DNA from: an uncultured Bacteroidota bacterium
GTDB taxonomy: Bacteria > Bacteroidota > Bacteroidia > Chitinophagales > Chitinophagaceae
NCBI GenBank assembly: GCA_903881265.1
Contig: CAIRSV010000175.1
Location: 1-15,065, forward strand
Direction of reading: 5' to 3'
DNA length: 15,065 nt
Position 1 is the first letter of the stretch. Each line of letters starts with the position of its first letter. The notes under the pieces were generated by a model. The model was not told where the DNA came from, made no database searches, and saw only the letters and a list, made by a program, of their open reading frames with translations. Both the position numbers and the translations under genes were made by a program. Below are positions 1 through 6,480 of the stretch, piece by piece.

Positions 1-4
1 ACCT

Positions 5-66
5 CGGTTCGTGTCCCCATGAACCGAAATTGTGAATAGAAGGGATGTTTCGTGAGGACACGAACC
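5..66. repeat. Nested inverted repeat (long hairpin or two small hairpins)
   Basis: An 11-bp perfect inverted repeat joins 6-16 (GGTTCGTGTCC) to 56-66 (GGACACGAACC). Past one mismatch (17/55) the pairing continues through 18-23/49-54 with one G-T pair, and after a second mismatch to 25-26/46-47, so the arms are about 21 bases. Each arm can also fold by itself: 6-13 pairs with 18-25 around a 4-base loop (17 minus 1 end positions 14-17), and 49-54 pairs with 59-64 around AGGA. This two-state palindrome is typical of dispersed intergenic repeats, REP-like or cruciform-forming, but copy number cannot be judged from one copy. It lies at the window edge and may extend to the left. No gene is visible in it. 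Confidence 0.6.
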
Positions 67-108
67 ATGGCAATGAAAGAATACTCCATTACTCTTTGAA
101 AGTAGGTC

Positions 109-176
109 TATACATCCGCAACGTCCGACAGTTTGGTTGAAGGCAAGCGATGTATATGTTTGTCGAGACGATGCGG
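109..176. other. Candidate structured RNA/DNA element, possible H-type pseudoknot
   Basis: Bases 116-130 pair with 161-176 over 14 base pairs with one A-A mismatch (121/171) and one bulged A (166). Bases 109-116 (TATACATC) are also the exact complement of 149-156 (GATGTATA). The second helix has one strand inside the loop of the first and one outside, so both could form together as an H-type pseudoknot, sharing only C116; otherwise they are alternative hairpins. The element ends about 60 bases before the promoter proposed for the next gene, so it is more likely a small RNA, the end of an upstream transcript, or part of a repeat than a 5' leader. No known RNA family is recognised, and the strand is unknown. 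Confidence 0.35.
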
Positions 177-234
177 GGAAGAAAGCTAGTTCAATACATG
201 ATTAAGCCTATCTGTTCATCAACGCAAGTTGATA

Positions 235-263
235 TTGATCCAATACGTCACTACGTATAATTG
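235..263 (+). promoter_or_regulatory. Promoter with internal operator-like inverted repeats
   Basis: TTG at 235-237, an 18-base spacer and TATAATTG at 256-263 fit the Bacteroidota housekeeping promoter (-33 TTG, -7 TAnnTTTG) with one mismatch. Start of transcription would fall near 270, which rules out the TTG codon at 261 and favours the ATG at 276 for the hydrolase. A perfect inverted repeat, ATACGT-CACT-ACGTAT (243-258), fills the spacer and overlaps the -7 box. A second one, ATCAAC-GCAA-GTTGAT (218-233), sits directly upstream of the -33 box. Their placement suggests repressor operators; if transcribed they would also make small hairpins, the second with a GNRA-type loop. Confidence 0.45.
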
Positions 264-275
264 AATGAGCGTTTT

Positions 276-1064
276 ATGACGAATGAAATTATATTTACCG
301 ACAGAATGAAAATCAGTTACTCTTTATTATCAACAAATGCCGAAAAGTGGGTGATTGCCTTTTATGGTTATGGACAACAAGCAGACGTATTTGCCCCTTT
401 AGCCAAAACACTAGAAGGAAAATACAATCTCTTGGTCATTGACCTTCCGTTGGCAGCAGAACCAACAGCCATTGAAAAAAAGACCTTTATCACATTTTTA
501 GAAGAATTAACCACCTTATATCAGATAAAAAAAATAACTGGTGTGTCGTATAGTATGGGCAGTCGCTTTAATTTGGTGATGGCCGAGTGTCGTCCAGACC
601 TCATTGAAAAACTCATACTCGTTGCCCCAGATGGTATACGAATGCGCATATGGAATCGATTCTCAACATCGACCTTACTTGGCACTTATATTTTCCGTTA
701 TCTCGTTGAAAGCAAGAATGCCTATGCCACTTGGATACGCTTCTTGTATCAATTGAAGCTGATGCCTAAATCGATGTATGCGTTTTCGAAATGGCATATG
801 CGTGATTTGGAATGCAGAAGCAAGGTCTATAACGCTTGGATGAATATGAAAAAGATGATTCCTACGTTACGCACACTTAGAATAAATCAATCACGTTATG
901 CATTCGACATCATTGCGTTCTTCGGCGAATCAGATAGCATTATCAATCACGCCTGTCGCAAGAAACTAGCGCGACATATTCCATCGGCCAAGATTGTTAC
1001 CTTAAAAAAGGGGCATAACCTGTTGGATGAAGAATTATTTAATACTATTGTAGAACTCTTATAG
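276..1064 (+). CDS. Alpha/beta-hydrolase fold protein
   Basis: A 262-residue protein (from the ATG at 276) with the layout of a soluble alpha/beta hydrolase. An early strand plus oxyanion-loop-like segment (VIAFYGYGQ, about 26-34) is followed by a nucleophile elbow SYSMG with Ser93, a cap-like helical segment rich in Trp, Arg and Met (about 120-195), the acid Asp220 in FFGESDS, and His247 in KKGHNLL, so the catalytic triad is complete. The first elbow residue is Ser rather than the usual Gly, which is tolerated. No signal peptide, so probably cytoplasmic; substrate unknown. The in-frame TTG at 261 lies inside the proposed -7 box, so ATG 276 is preferred. The TAG stop directly abuts the ATG of the glycosyltransferase, implying translational coupling and a joint role, perhaps with lipid- or envelope-linked glycans (inference). 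Confidence 0.8.
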   Translation: MTNEIIFTDRMKISYSLLSTNAEKWVIAFYGYGQQADVFAPLAKTLEGKYNLLVIDLPLAAEPTAIEKKTFITFLEELTTLYQIKKITGVSYSMGSRFNLVMAECRPDLIEKLILVAPDGIRMRIWNRFSTSTLLGTYIFRYLVESKNAYATWIRFLYQLKLMPKSMYAFSKWHMRDLECRSKVYNAWMNMKKMIPTLRTLRINQSRYAFDIIAFFGESDSIINHACRKKLARHIPSAKIVTLKKGHNLLDEELFNTIVELL

Positions 1065-2201
1065 ATGCTCAATCTGTTTATCTTCATTGCTGTGCTTCTT
1101 TCATTGCTGTATGCAGTGCTGATACTCTATTACAGAGATGGATGGTTGCGTTTGCCCGAGTATAGAGCCGACAATACATTGACACCCATCACCAAGGTAA
1201 GCATCCTCATTCCCGCCCGAAACGAAGAAGCCAATATTGGTCCATTACTGAAGGATATCATGGCGCAATATTATCCGCCTGAGTTGATGGAAGTGATTGT
1301 CATCGATGATCATTCGACAGACCGAACCGCAGACATTGCCTCATCGTTTAAAGGCGTCACGTGTATTTCATTATCCGATTTTACAGAAGCTAAATTCTTG
1401 AATGCCTATAAAAAGAAAGCCATCGAAATAGCCATTCAGCAAAGCAACGGCGAACTCATTATTACCACCGACGCCGATTGCAGGATGTGTCAATATTGGG
1501 TGCGGAGTATTGTACGTTATTATGAAACCTATCGTCATCAACTCATTGCATCACCGGTACTCTTCACCACTGATGCTCGTTGGTTTCAAACATTTCAATC
1601 AATCGATTTTACCGCCATGCAAGGTATAACAGGTGCCTTATCGGCTACGCATAGCGGCACAATGTGTAATGGTGCTAATTTGGCCTATACGCGAAAAGCC
1701 TTCAACGCCGTCAACGGTTTTAATGGTATTGATGATATCGCGAGCGGTGATGATATGTTGCTGATGCATAAAATCGAGCAACGATTTCCACGAAAGACAA
1801 GTTACTTAAAATGTAAAGATGCCATTGTATACACAAGCCCGATGCCCACGCTGAAAACCTTTCTACAACAACGCACTCGCTGGGCTTCCAAAGCCAATAC
1901 ATTTGAAGACAAACGTATAACGGCCGTATTAGCTATCGTGTATCTATTTAATTTACTCTTTCCGGTGCTGTTGATTGCTAGTTTTTTCAATAATCAATCC
2001 ATCAGCGCCTTCATTTTTTTATGGCTACTAAAAACAGCACTCGAAGTCAGTTTGCTTCTGCCTGTGAGCGCTTTCTTTCATAAGAAAAAAGAATTGACGT
2101 ATTTTGCTCTTTTACAATTCATCCATATCCCCTATGTACTCTATGCAGGATTGAGAGGTCAGACCGGAACGTATGAATGGAAAGGACGACAAGTGCGATA
2201 A
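1065..2201 (+). CDS. Membrane-anchored family 2 glycosyltransferase
   Basis: A 378-residue GT-A fold glycosyltransferase of family GT2. A membrane helix at 2-22 is followed by the nucleotide-sugar binding strand VSILIPARNEE (45-55), VIVIDDHSTD (77-86), the metal-binding DAD at 136-138, an acceptor segment NGANLAYTR (202-210), the GDD motif (228-230) with the probable catalytic base, and QQRTRW (268-273), the Q-x-x-R-W type motif shared with processive and polyprenol-linked GT2 enzymes. Two or three more membrane helices follow (about 286-306, 312-336 and 343-361). It should act at the inner membrane with the active site in the cytoplasm, moving sugar from a nucleotide donor to a lipid or growing glycan; donor and acceptor cannot be told. 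It starts at the base after the hydrolase stop and is followed 14 bases later by the permease. Confidence 0.88.
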   Translation: MLNLFIFIAVLLSLLYAVLILYYRDGWLRLPEYRADNTLTPITKVSILIPARNEEANIGPLLKDIMAQYYPPELMEVIVIDDHSTDRTADIASSFKGVTCISLSDFTEAKFLNAYKKKAIEIAIQQSNGELIITTDADCRMCQYWVRSIVRYYETYRHQLIASPVLFTTDARWFQTFQSIDFTAMQGITGALSATHSGTMCNGANLAYTRKAFNAVNGFNGIDDIASGDDMLLMHKIEQRFPRKTSYLKCKDAIVYTSPMPTLKTFLQQRTRWASKANTFEDKRITAVLAIVYLFNLLFPVLLIASFFNNQSISAFIFLWLLKTALEVSLLLPVSAFFHKKKELTYFALLQFIHIPYVLYAGLRGQTGTYEWKGRQVR

Positions 2202-2215
2202 TATGCTAACAGAAC

Positions 2216-3319
2216 ATGAACACAAACACTAACGCTCGATTTTGGAAACGGTTCCGAAAAAACAAGGCTGCACTCGCTTCCTTGGTCTTGATTATTGTGG
2301 TTATCATGATTGCTTTATTTGCCTATCCGTTATCGCCCGATGATAGTAAGGATGCGAATACAATGATGGTTGAAATTGGCACTCGTAAGCCGGGCTTCGC
2401 CTGTTCTTTTCTAAAAAAATATACAGCAAGCAATGAACCGAACACCAATATCATTGACTATCTCGTGAATGGAAAAGAGCGTTCGGTGGTATTGATCCCA
2501 ATCGAAGGATACACACTGCGCAACGACAGTATTTATGTTCGACATATAATGGATGAACAAAATACGGAAGTACTTTCCTTTTCAATCAAACAACTTTATC
2601 CAACTCACCTAGATGCAACATTGATACAAGAGACACTGATCTTGCATCGTACCTTTTGGCTCGGTACCGACCGTTATGGTCGCGATCTTCTGTCGCGGTT
2701 ACTAATCGGAAGCAGAGTCAGTATGGCTGTGGGTTTCATAGCAGTATTGATTTCCATTTTTATCGGTGTCTTGCTTGGCGCATTGAGTGGTTACTTCGGT
2801 GGTTGGGTCGATCAAATAATCACTTGGCTCATCAATGTGCTGTGGGCTATTCCAACCTTGCTATTAGTCTTTGCAATTACGTTTGCATTAGGAAAAGGAT
2901 TTTGGCAAATTTTTATTGCGGTTGGATTTACCATGTGGGTTGGCACAGCGCGTCTCATTCGAGGACAAGTGATGTCACTCAAAGAACTTGAATATATACA
3001 GGCCGCTAAAGTAATGGGATTTTCATCGATGCGTATCATTTCAAAGCATGTATTACCCAATGTATTAGGACCAACAATTGTTATGGCTGCTAGTAATTTT
3101 GCCACGGCAATTTTGATTGAAGCTGGTCTGAGTTTTTTAGGTATTGGCGTACAACCTCCAACATCTTCGTGGGGTTTGATGATCAAAGAGAATTATAATT
3201 TTATCATCACCAATCATCCGATGTTGGCCATTATTCCGGGCTTGGCCATTATGCTGATCGTTCTTGCGTTTAATTTGTTGGGAAATGCATTACGAGATGC
3301 ACTTGATGTAAAAGGATAA
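2216..3319 (+). CDS. ABC transporter permease, OppC/DppC type
   Basis: A 367-residue inner-membrane permease of the oligopeptide/dipeptide/nickel importer class. A short basic cytoplasmic N-terminus (WKRFRKNKAAL) leads into helix 1 (about 20-37). An extracytoplasmic domain of about 110 residues (38-147) follows, and then the family signature LGTDRYGRDLLSRLLIGSRVS (149-169) and five further helices. The EAA loop that docks to the ATPase is at about 262-282 (AAKVMGFSSMRIISKHVLPN), and the C-terminal FLGIGVQPPTSSWG (307-320) is also typical of OppC. It is longer than the usual 280-300 residues because of the extracytoplasmic insertion, which I have seen as common in Bacteroidota versions. No OppB, ATPase or binding protein is nearby, so partners must be encoded elsewhere. 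Start: ATG 14 bases after the glycosyltransferase stop; no better start in frame. Confidence 0.92.
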   Translation: MNTNTNARFWKRFRKNKAALASLVLIIVVIMIALFAYPLSPDDSKDANTMMVEIGTRKPGFACSFLKKYTASNEPNTNIIDYLVNGKERSVVLIPIEGYTLRNDSIYVRHIMDEQNTEVLSFSIKQLYPTHLDATLIQETLILHRTFWLGTDRYGRDLLSRLLIGSRVSMAVGFIAVLISIFIGVLLGALSGYFGGWVDQIITWLINVLWAIPTLLLVFAITFALGKGFWQIFIAVGFTMWVGTARLIRGQVMSLKELEYIQAAKVMGFSSMRIISKHVLPNVLGPTIVMAASNFATAILIEAGLSFLGIGVQPPTSSWGLMIKENYNFIITNHPMLAIIPGLAIMLIVLAFNLLGNALRDALDVKG

Positions 3320-3327
3320 ATCGATCC

Positions 3328-5559
3328 TTATTCCATATCAAGTCGTAGTACTTTATTGACACCCTCGAGCGATTCAAGTCGTGTGCAAAGATCATCGAGT
3401 TCTACTTTATGATTGACAAATACCATGATGGTTCCTTCAAACAATCCATCAGCCGAATCGATACTCATACTGCGCATATTCATTTTCAATTCGCCCGACA
3501 CGACATTGGTAATCTTATTGATGATTCCCACATCATCAATACCGTTTATTTTTACGCCAGTAAGAAAAGAAATTTCTTTGTTCTTAGCCCATTTGGCTTT
3601 GATCACGCGATGGCCATAATTCGCAAGCAACGTAGATGCATTGGGGCAATTGGTACGATGTATTTTTAATCCTTCACCACTGGTTACAAAACCAAATACA
3701 TCATCTCCCGGAATCGGCTGACAACAAGGCGCTAAGGTATATTTGACCTTATCGCTGCTTTCGCCAAACAATACCAATTCATATCCTTTTGACGGCATTT
3801 GTTTTGCCAAATCAATCGCATACTCTTCCTTCACAGGTAGTTTCTTTTCAAGGTCATGCGGCGCTTCAAGACGATTGCCAATGATGTTAAATTTAGATAA
3901 TTCTTTCAACTCAATCGAATGAATGGCAATGGCGTAAAACAAATCAAGGGCTGAAGGATACTTGTAATAATTTACCAACTCATTAATCGTATCAATAGTA
4001 TACGCCACCTTTATCGCATCGAGTTTGCGGATGAGCATCTCCTTTCCGTCGGCAGCAATCACACGCTTCTCTTCTTTGAGATAATATTTAATCCGCGACT
4101 TGGCCTTTGCTGTTACCACCATATTGAGCCAATCGGACGTTGGTTTTTGTTTTTTAGATGTGATGATTTCAATCTGATCCGCATTTTTTAATTCATGACT
4201 GATGGGCACCAACTTATAATTTACTTTGGCACCTATACAATGCTTTCCAAGTTCGGAGTGAATATCAAACGCAAAATCAAGCGAAGTCGAACCAGTTGGT
4301 AATATGCGCATATCACCATGTGGTGTATAGACATAAATTTCATCGCCGAGAATATCTTTTTTTAGGTCTTGGATAAAATCCATGGCATTGCTGTCTGGAT
4401 TCTGAAGTAGCTCTTTAATATGTTTCAACCAATCGTCGAGCTTAGATTCCTGTCCACTTGAACCATCTTTATATTTCCAATGAGCAGCTAGTCCTTTCTC
4501 GGCAATCTCATTCATACGTTCGGTACGAATCTGCACTTCCACCCATCGCCCGCCAGGGCCCATCACGGTTGTATGTAAGGCTTCGTATCCATTACTTTTA
4601 GGCGTACTCACCCAATCGCGTAATCGCTCTACGCTATGTTGATAATAATTCGTGATGATCGAAAATACCTTCCAACAATCTTCTTTTTCATTGCTTGTAC
4701 GTAAGATAATGCGAATGGCAAACAGATCATACACCTCTTCAAAGGTCACATGCTTTGTCTTGATTTTATGCCAAATTGAATGAATGGATTTAGGCCGGCC
4801 ATAAATATCAAAATCTAAATTATTTCGTTCTAACTCCTCTTTGATTGGCTTGATAAATTCGTTGATGTATCGAGTACGTTCGCGTTTGGTATCACTCAAT
4901 TTTTGTGTAATTTCTTCGAATACGTCAATCTCAGTATACTTCATCGAAAGATCTTCGAGCTCTGATTTAATTTCATACAAACCCAATCGCATGGCCAAAG
5001 GTGCATAAAGGAAGGTCGTTTCGGATGCGATCTTCAATTGCTTATCGCGGCGCATACTATCCATCGTTCGCATATTATGCAAACGGTCGGCAATCTTAAT
5101 TAGAATCACACGAGGGTCATCGGCGAGGGTCAATAAAATTTTCCTAAAATTTTCTGCTTGTTGTGTGGTGTTTTGTGTTTCTACCACATTCGAAATCTTG
5201 GTTAAGCCCTCTACAATTTTAGCGCACGATGAACCAAATTCCATCTCAATTTCATTTAAAGTTACTTCGGTATCTTCGACTGTATCATGCAGCAGTGCGC
5301 AGATCACAGAGGTAACGCCCAATCCAATTTCTTCTACCACAATTTTGGCCACAGCCAACGGATGAAAGATATAAGGCTCGCCCGATTTACGACGCATATC
5401 TTTATGCGCATCAGCGGCTATTTCAAAGGCACGACGCACCAAGCGTTTGTCACCCTTTTTCAGACGATGTTTTAGGGCGCGCAACAACGAACGATATTCG
5501 CGAAGAATGAGTTTTTTTTCTTCTTCGCCGGCAAGAATCTGTTTGTCTGTTTCAACCAT
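3328..5559 (-). CDS. rel: Bifunctional (p)ppGpp synthetase/hydrolase, Rel/SpoT family
   Basis: A 743-residue long RSH protein that makes and degrades the stringent-response alarmone (p)ppGpp. In order: an HD hydrolase domain (about 35-190) with His52, FHPLAVA and LLHDTVEDT (His91-Asp92), so hydrolysis should be intact; a synthetase domain (about 230-370) with YGRPKSIHSIWHKI, YDLFAIRII, GYEALHTTV and EVQIRTERMNEIAEKG; a TGS domain (about 407-467); a Cys-rich zinc-finger-like segment with LAPCCQPIPGD and HRTNCPNA (608-642); and a C-terminal ACT domain (about 662-743). The loop that reads RxKD in bifunctional and ExDD in synthetase-only enzymes here reads KHVT. The in-frame ATG at 5613 would add a hydrophobic 18-residue extension unknown in this cytosolic family and would lie upstream of the proposed promoter, so MVETDKQ at 5559 is chosen. 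Divergent from rsmI, convergent with the permease. Confidence 0.95.
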   Translation of the reverse strand: MVETDKQILAGEEEKKLILREYRSLLRALKHRLKKGDKRLVRRAFEIAADAHKDMRRKSGEPYIFHPLAVAKIVVEEIGLGVTSVICALLHDTVEDTEVTLNEIEMEFGSSCAKIVEGLTKISNVVETQNTTQQAENFRKILLTLADDPRVILIKIADRLHNMRTMDSMRRDKQLKIASETTFLYAPLAMRLGLYEIKSELEDLSMKYTEIDVFEEITQKLSDTKRERTRYINEFIKPIKEELERNNLDFDIYGRPKSIHSIWHKIKTKHVTFEEVYDLFAIRIILRTSNEKEDCWKVFSIITNYYQHSVERLRDWVSTPKSNGYEALHTTVMGPGGRWVEVQIRTERMNEIAEKGLAAHWKYKDGSSGQESKLDDWLKHIKELLQNPDSNAMDFIQDLKKDILGDEIYVYTPHGDMRILPTGSTSLDFAFDIHSELGKHCIGAKVNYKLVPISHELKNADQIEIITSKKQKPTSDWLNMVVTAKAKSRIKYYLKEEKRVIAADGKEMLIRKLDAIKVAYTIDTINELVNYYKYPSALDLFYAIAIHSIELKELSKFNIIGNRLEAPHDLEKKLPVKEEYAIDLAKQMPSKGYELVLFGESSDKVKYTLAPCCQPIPGDDVFGFVTSGEGLKIHRTNCPNASTLLANYGHRVIKAKWAKNKEISFLTGVKINGIDDVGIINKITNVVSGELKMNMRSMSIDSADGLFEGTIMVFVNHKVELDDLCTRLESLEGVNKVLRLDME

Positions 5560-5578
5560 AAGAATTGTGAGAGGCAAG

Positions 5579-5607
5579 TAAAAATACAATGTTACAGCCG
5601 TAAAAAA
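5579..5607 (-). promoter_or_regulatory. Possible promoter of the Rel/SpoT gene
   Basis: Read on the minus strand, TATTTTTA (5586 down to 5579) matches TAnnTTTG at seven of eight positions. Eighteen bases upstream is a T-run (TTT, not the preferred TTG). Transcription would begin about 12 bases before the ATG at 5559. AT-rich DNA makes such matches common, so support is weak. Confidence 0.3.
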
Positions 5608-5687
5608 TATCATCGCATCAGATATTTTAAATCCCTCCGTTGTTTTACAGAGCGCAAACTATTTTTTCAGGTTTATGCCCCTTCGCT

Positions 5688-5695
5688 TATCTTTA
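5688..5695 (+). promoter_or_regulatory. Possible -7 box of rsmI
   Basis: TATCTTTA matches TAnnTTTG at seven of eight positions and ends five bases before the rsmI ATG. No TTG is seen at the right distance upstream. If real, the rsmI message would have almost no leader. Rejecting it would leave the 141-base Rel-rsmI spacer without a convincing rsmI promoter. Confidence 0.25.
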
Positions 5696-5700
5696 TCCCG

Positions 5701-6369
5701 ATGAAACTATTTATCGTTCCCACACCCATCGGCAATCTTGAAGATATGACCTTGAGAGCCGTCCGTATTCTGAAGGAAGCGGATGCTATACTAGCCGAAG
5801 ACACGCGTACCTCTGGCGTGTTGCTCAAGCATTATGACATTAGCAAGCCGCTATGGAAATATCATATGCATAACGAGCATCAGGTATTACAACATGTAGT
5901 GTCGGAAATTTTAGGTGGAAAAACATTGGCGCTTATCACCGACGCCGGTACGCCTGCCATTTCTGATCCTGGCTTTTTGTTGGTGCGCGAATGTATTAAG
6001 AATGCCATCGAGGTCGAATGCCTGCCAGGCGCCACGGCGTTTGTACCTGCACTGGTTGATAGCGGATTCCCAATCAATCGATTTGTGTATGAAGGTTTTC
6101 TACCACAGAAAAAAGGACGAATGACTATGCTCAATCTGCTGAAAGAGGAAGAACGTGCCATTGTATTTTATGAAAGTCCACATCGATTAGTGAAGACCTT
6201 ACACGAACTGAAAAAATATTTTGGCGAGGAAAGAGAGGTGTGTGTATGCCGTGAGCTTTCGAAAAAATTTGAAGAACATAAAATTGGCACACTCACCGAC
6301 GTAGCCGATTATTATGAAGCTCATCCACCGAAAGGAGAAATTGTGGTGGTGATTAAAGGGAAAGAATAA
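5701..6369 (+). CDS. rsmI: 16S rRNA (cytidine-1402-2'-O)-methyltransferase RsmI
   Basis: A 222-residue SAM-dependent methyltransferase of the tetrapyrrole-methylase fold that modifies the ribose of C1402 in the 16S rRNA decoding centre. The hallmark N-terminus LFIVPTPIGNLEDMTLRA begins at residue 3, then AEDTRTSGVLLKHY (32-45), LITDAGTPAISDPG (78-91), the SAM-pocket segment LPGATAFVPALVDSGFP (108-124), FYESPHRL (159-166) and CRELSKKFEE (181-190). It ends soon after the fold with GEIVVVIKG, so it lacks the C-terminal helical extension that makes the E. coli enzyme about 286 residues; shorter forms are usual in Bacteroidota. The conserved N-terminus fixes the ATG at 5701. It is divergent from the Rel gene and monocistronic here. 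Confidence 0.95.
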   Translation: MKLFIVPTPIGNLEDMTLRAVRILKEADAILAEDTRTSGVLLKHYDISKPLWKYHMHNEHQVLQHVVSEILGGKTLALITDAGTPAISDPGFLLVRECIKNAIEVECLPGATAFVPALVDSGFPINRFVYEGFLPQKKGRMTMLNLLKEEERAIVFYESPHRLVKTLHELKKYFGEEREVCVCRELSKKFEEHKIGTLTDVADYYEAHPPKGEIVVVIKGKE

Positions 6370-6377
6370 GACCTTGC

Positions 6378-6413
6378 AAAAATTAATTCGCACCGTTTTT
6401 TCTATGATGCGAA
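6378..6413 (-). terminator. Weak terminator candidate downstream of the SprB-repeat gene
   Basis: A 6-bp inverted repeat TTCGCA (6387-6392) / TGCGAA (6408-6413) has a 15-base loop. On the minus strand it is followed by a T-rich tract (6386 to 6378), as expected for an intrinsic terminator of the long minus-strand gene ending at 6481. On the plus strand nothing T-rich follows, so it would not end rsmI. The stem is short, the loop is long, and it lies about 70 bases past the stop. Confidence 0.22.
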
Positions 6414-6480
6414 CAAGATGTTTCCATTTAAATGTTGGTACATTATAGTTAAAACGAAAAATTTACATTGCAATGGCTGT

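Noticed and set aside
5..66. Integron attC site
   Set aside because: The palindrome lacks the paired GTTRRRY/RYYYAAC core sites, and no integrase or gene cassettes are present.
3..68. Minus-strand open frame beginning MVRVLTKHPF and running off the left edge
   Set aside because: It coincides with the nested palindrome and both strands are constrained by pairing, so the open frame is likely a by-product.
150..260. Plus-strand frame of 36 codons ending just before the hydrolase
   Set aside because: It lies over the structured element and the proposed promoter, has no recognisable features, and shows no coding character.
261..275. TTG start that would lengthen the hydrolase by five residues
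   Set aside because: It falls inside the proposed -7 box, so it would not be transcribed; an ATG follows 15 bases later.
2812..3186. Minus-strand frame of 124 codons within the permease
   Set aside because: Antisense shadow of a well-supported membrane protein gene; no start signal or homology visible.
5560..5613. Upstream ATG giving the Rel/SpoT protein a hydrophobic 18-residue N-terminal extension
   Set aside because: Rel proteins are cytosolic and normally start close to the HD domain; the extension overlaps the candidate promoter and looks like translated AT-rich spacer.
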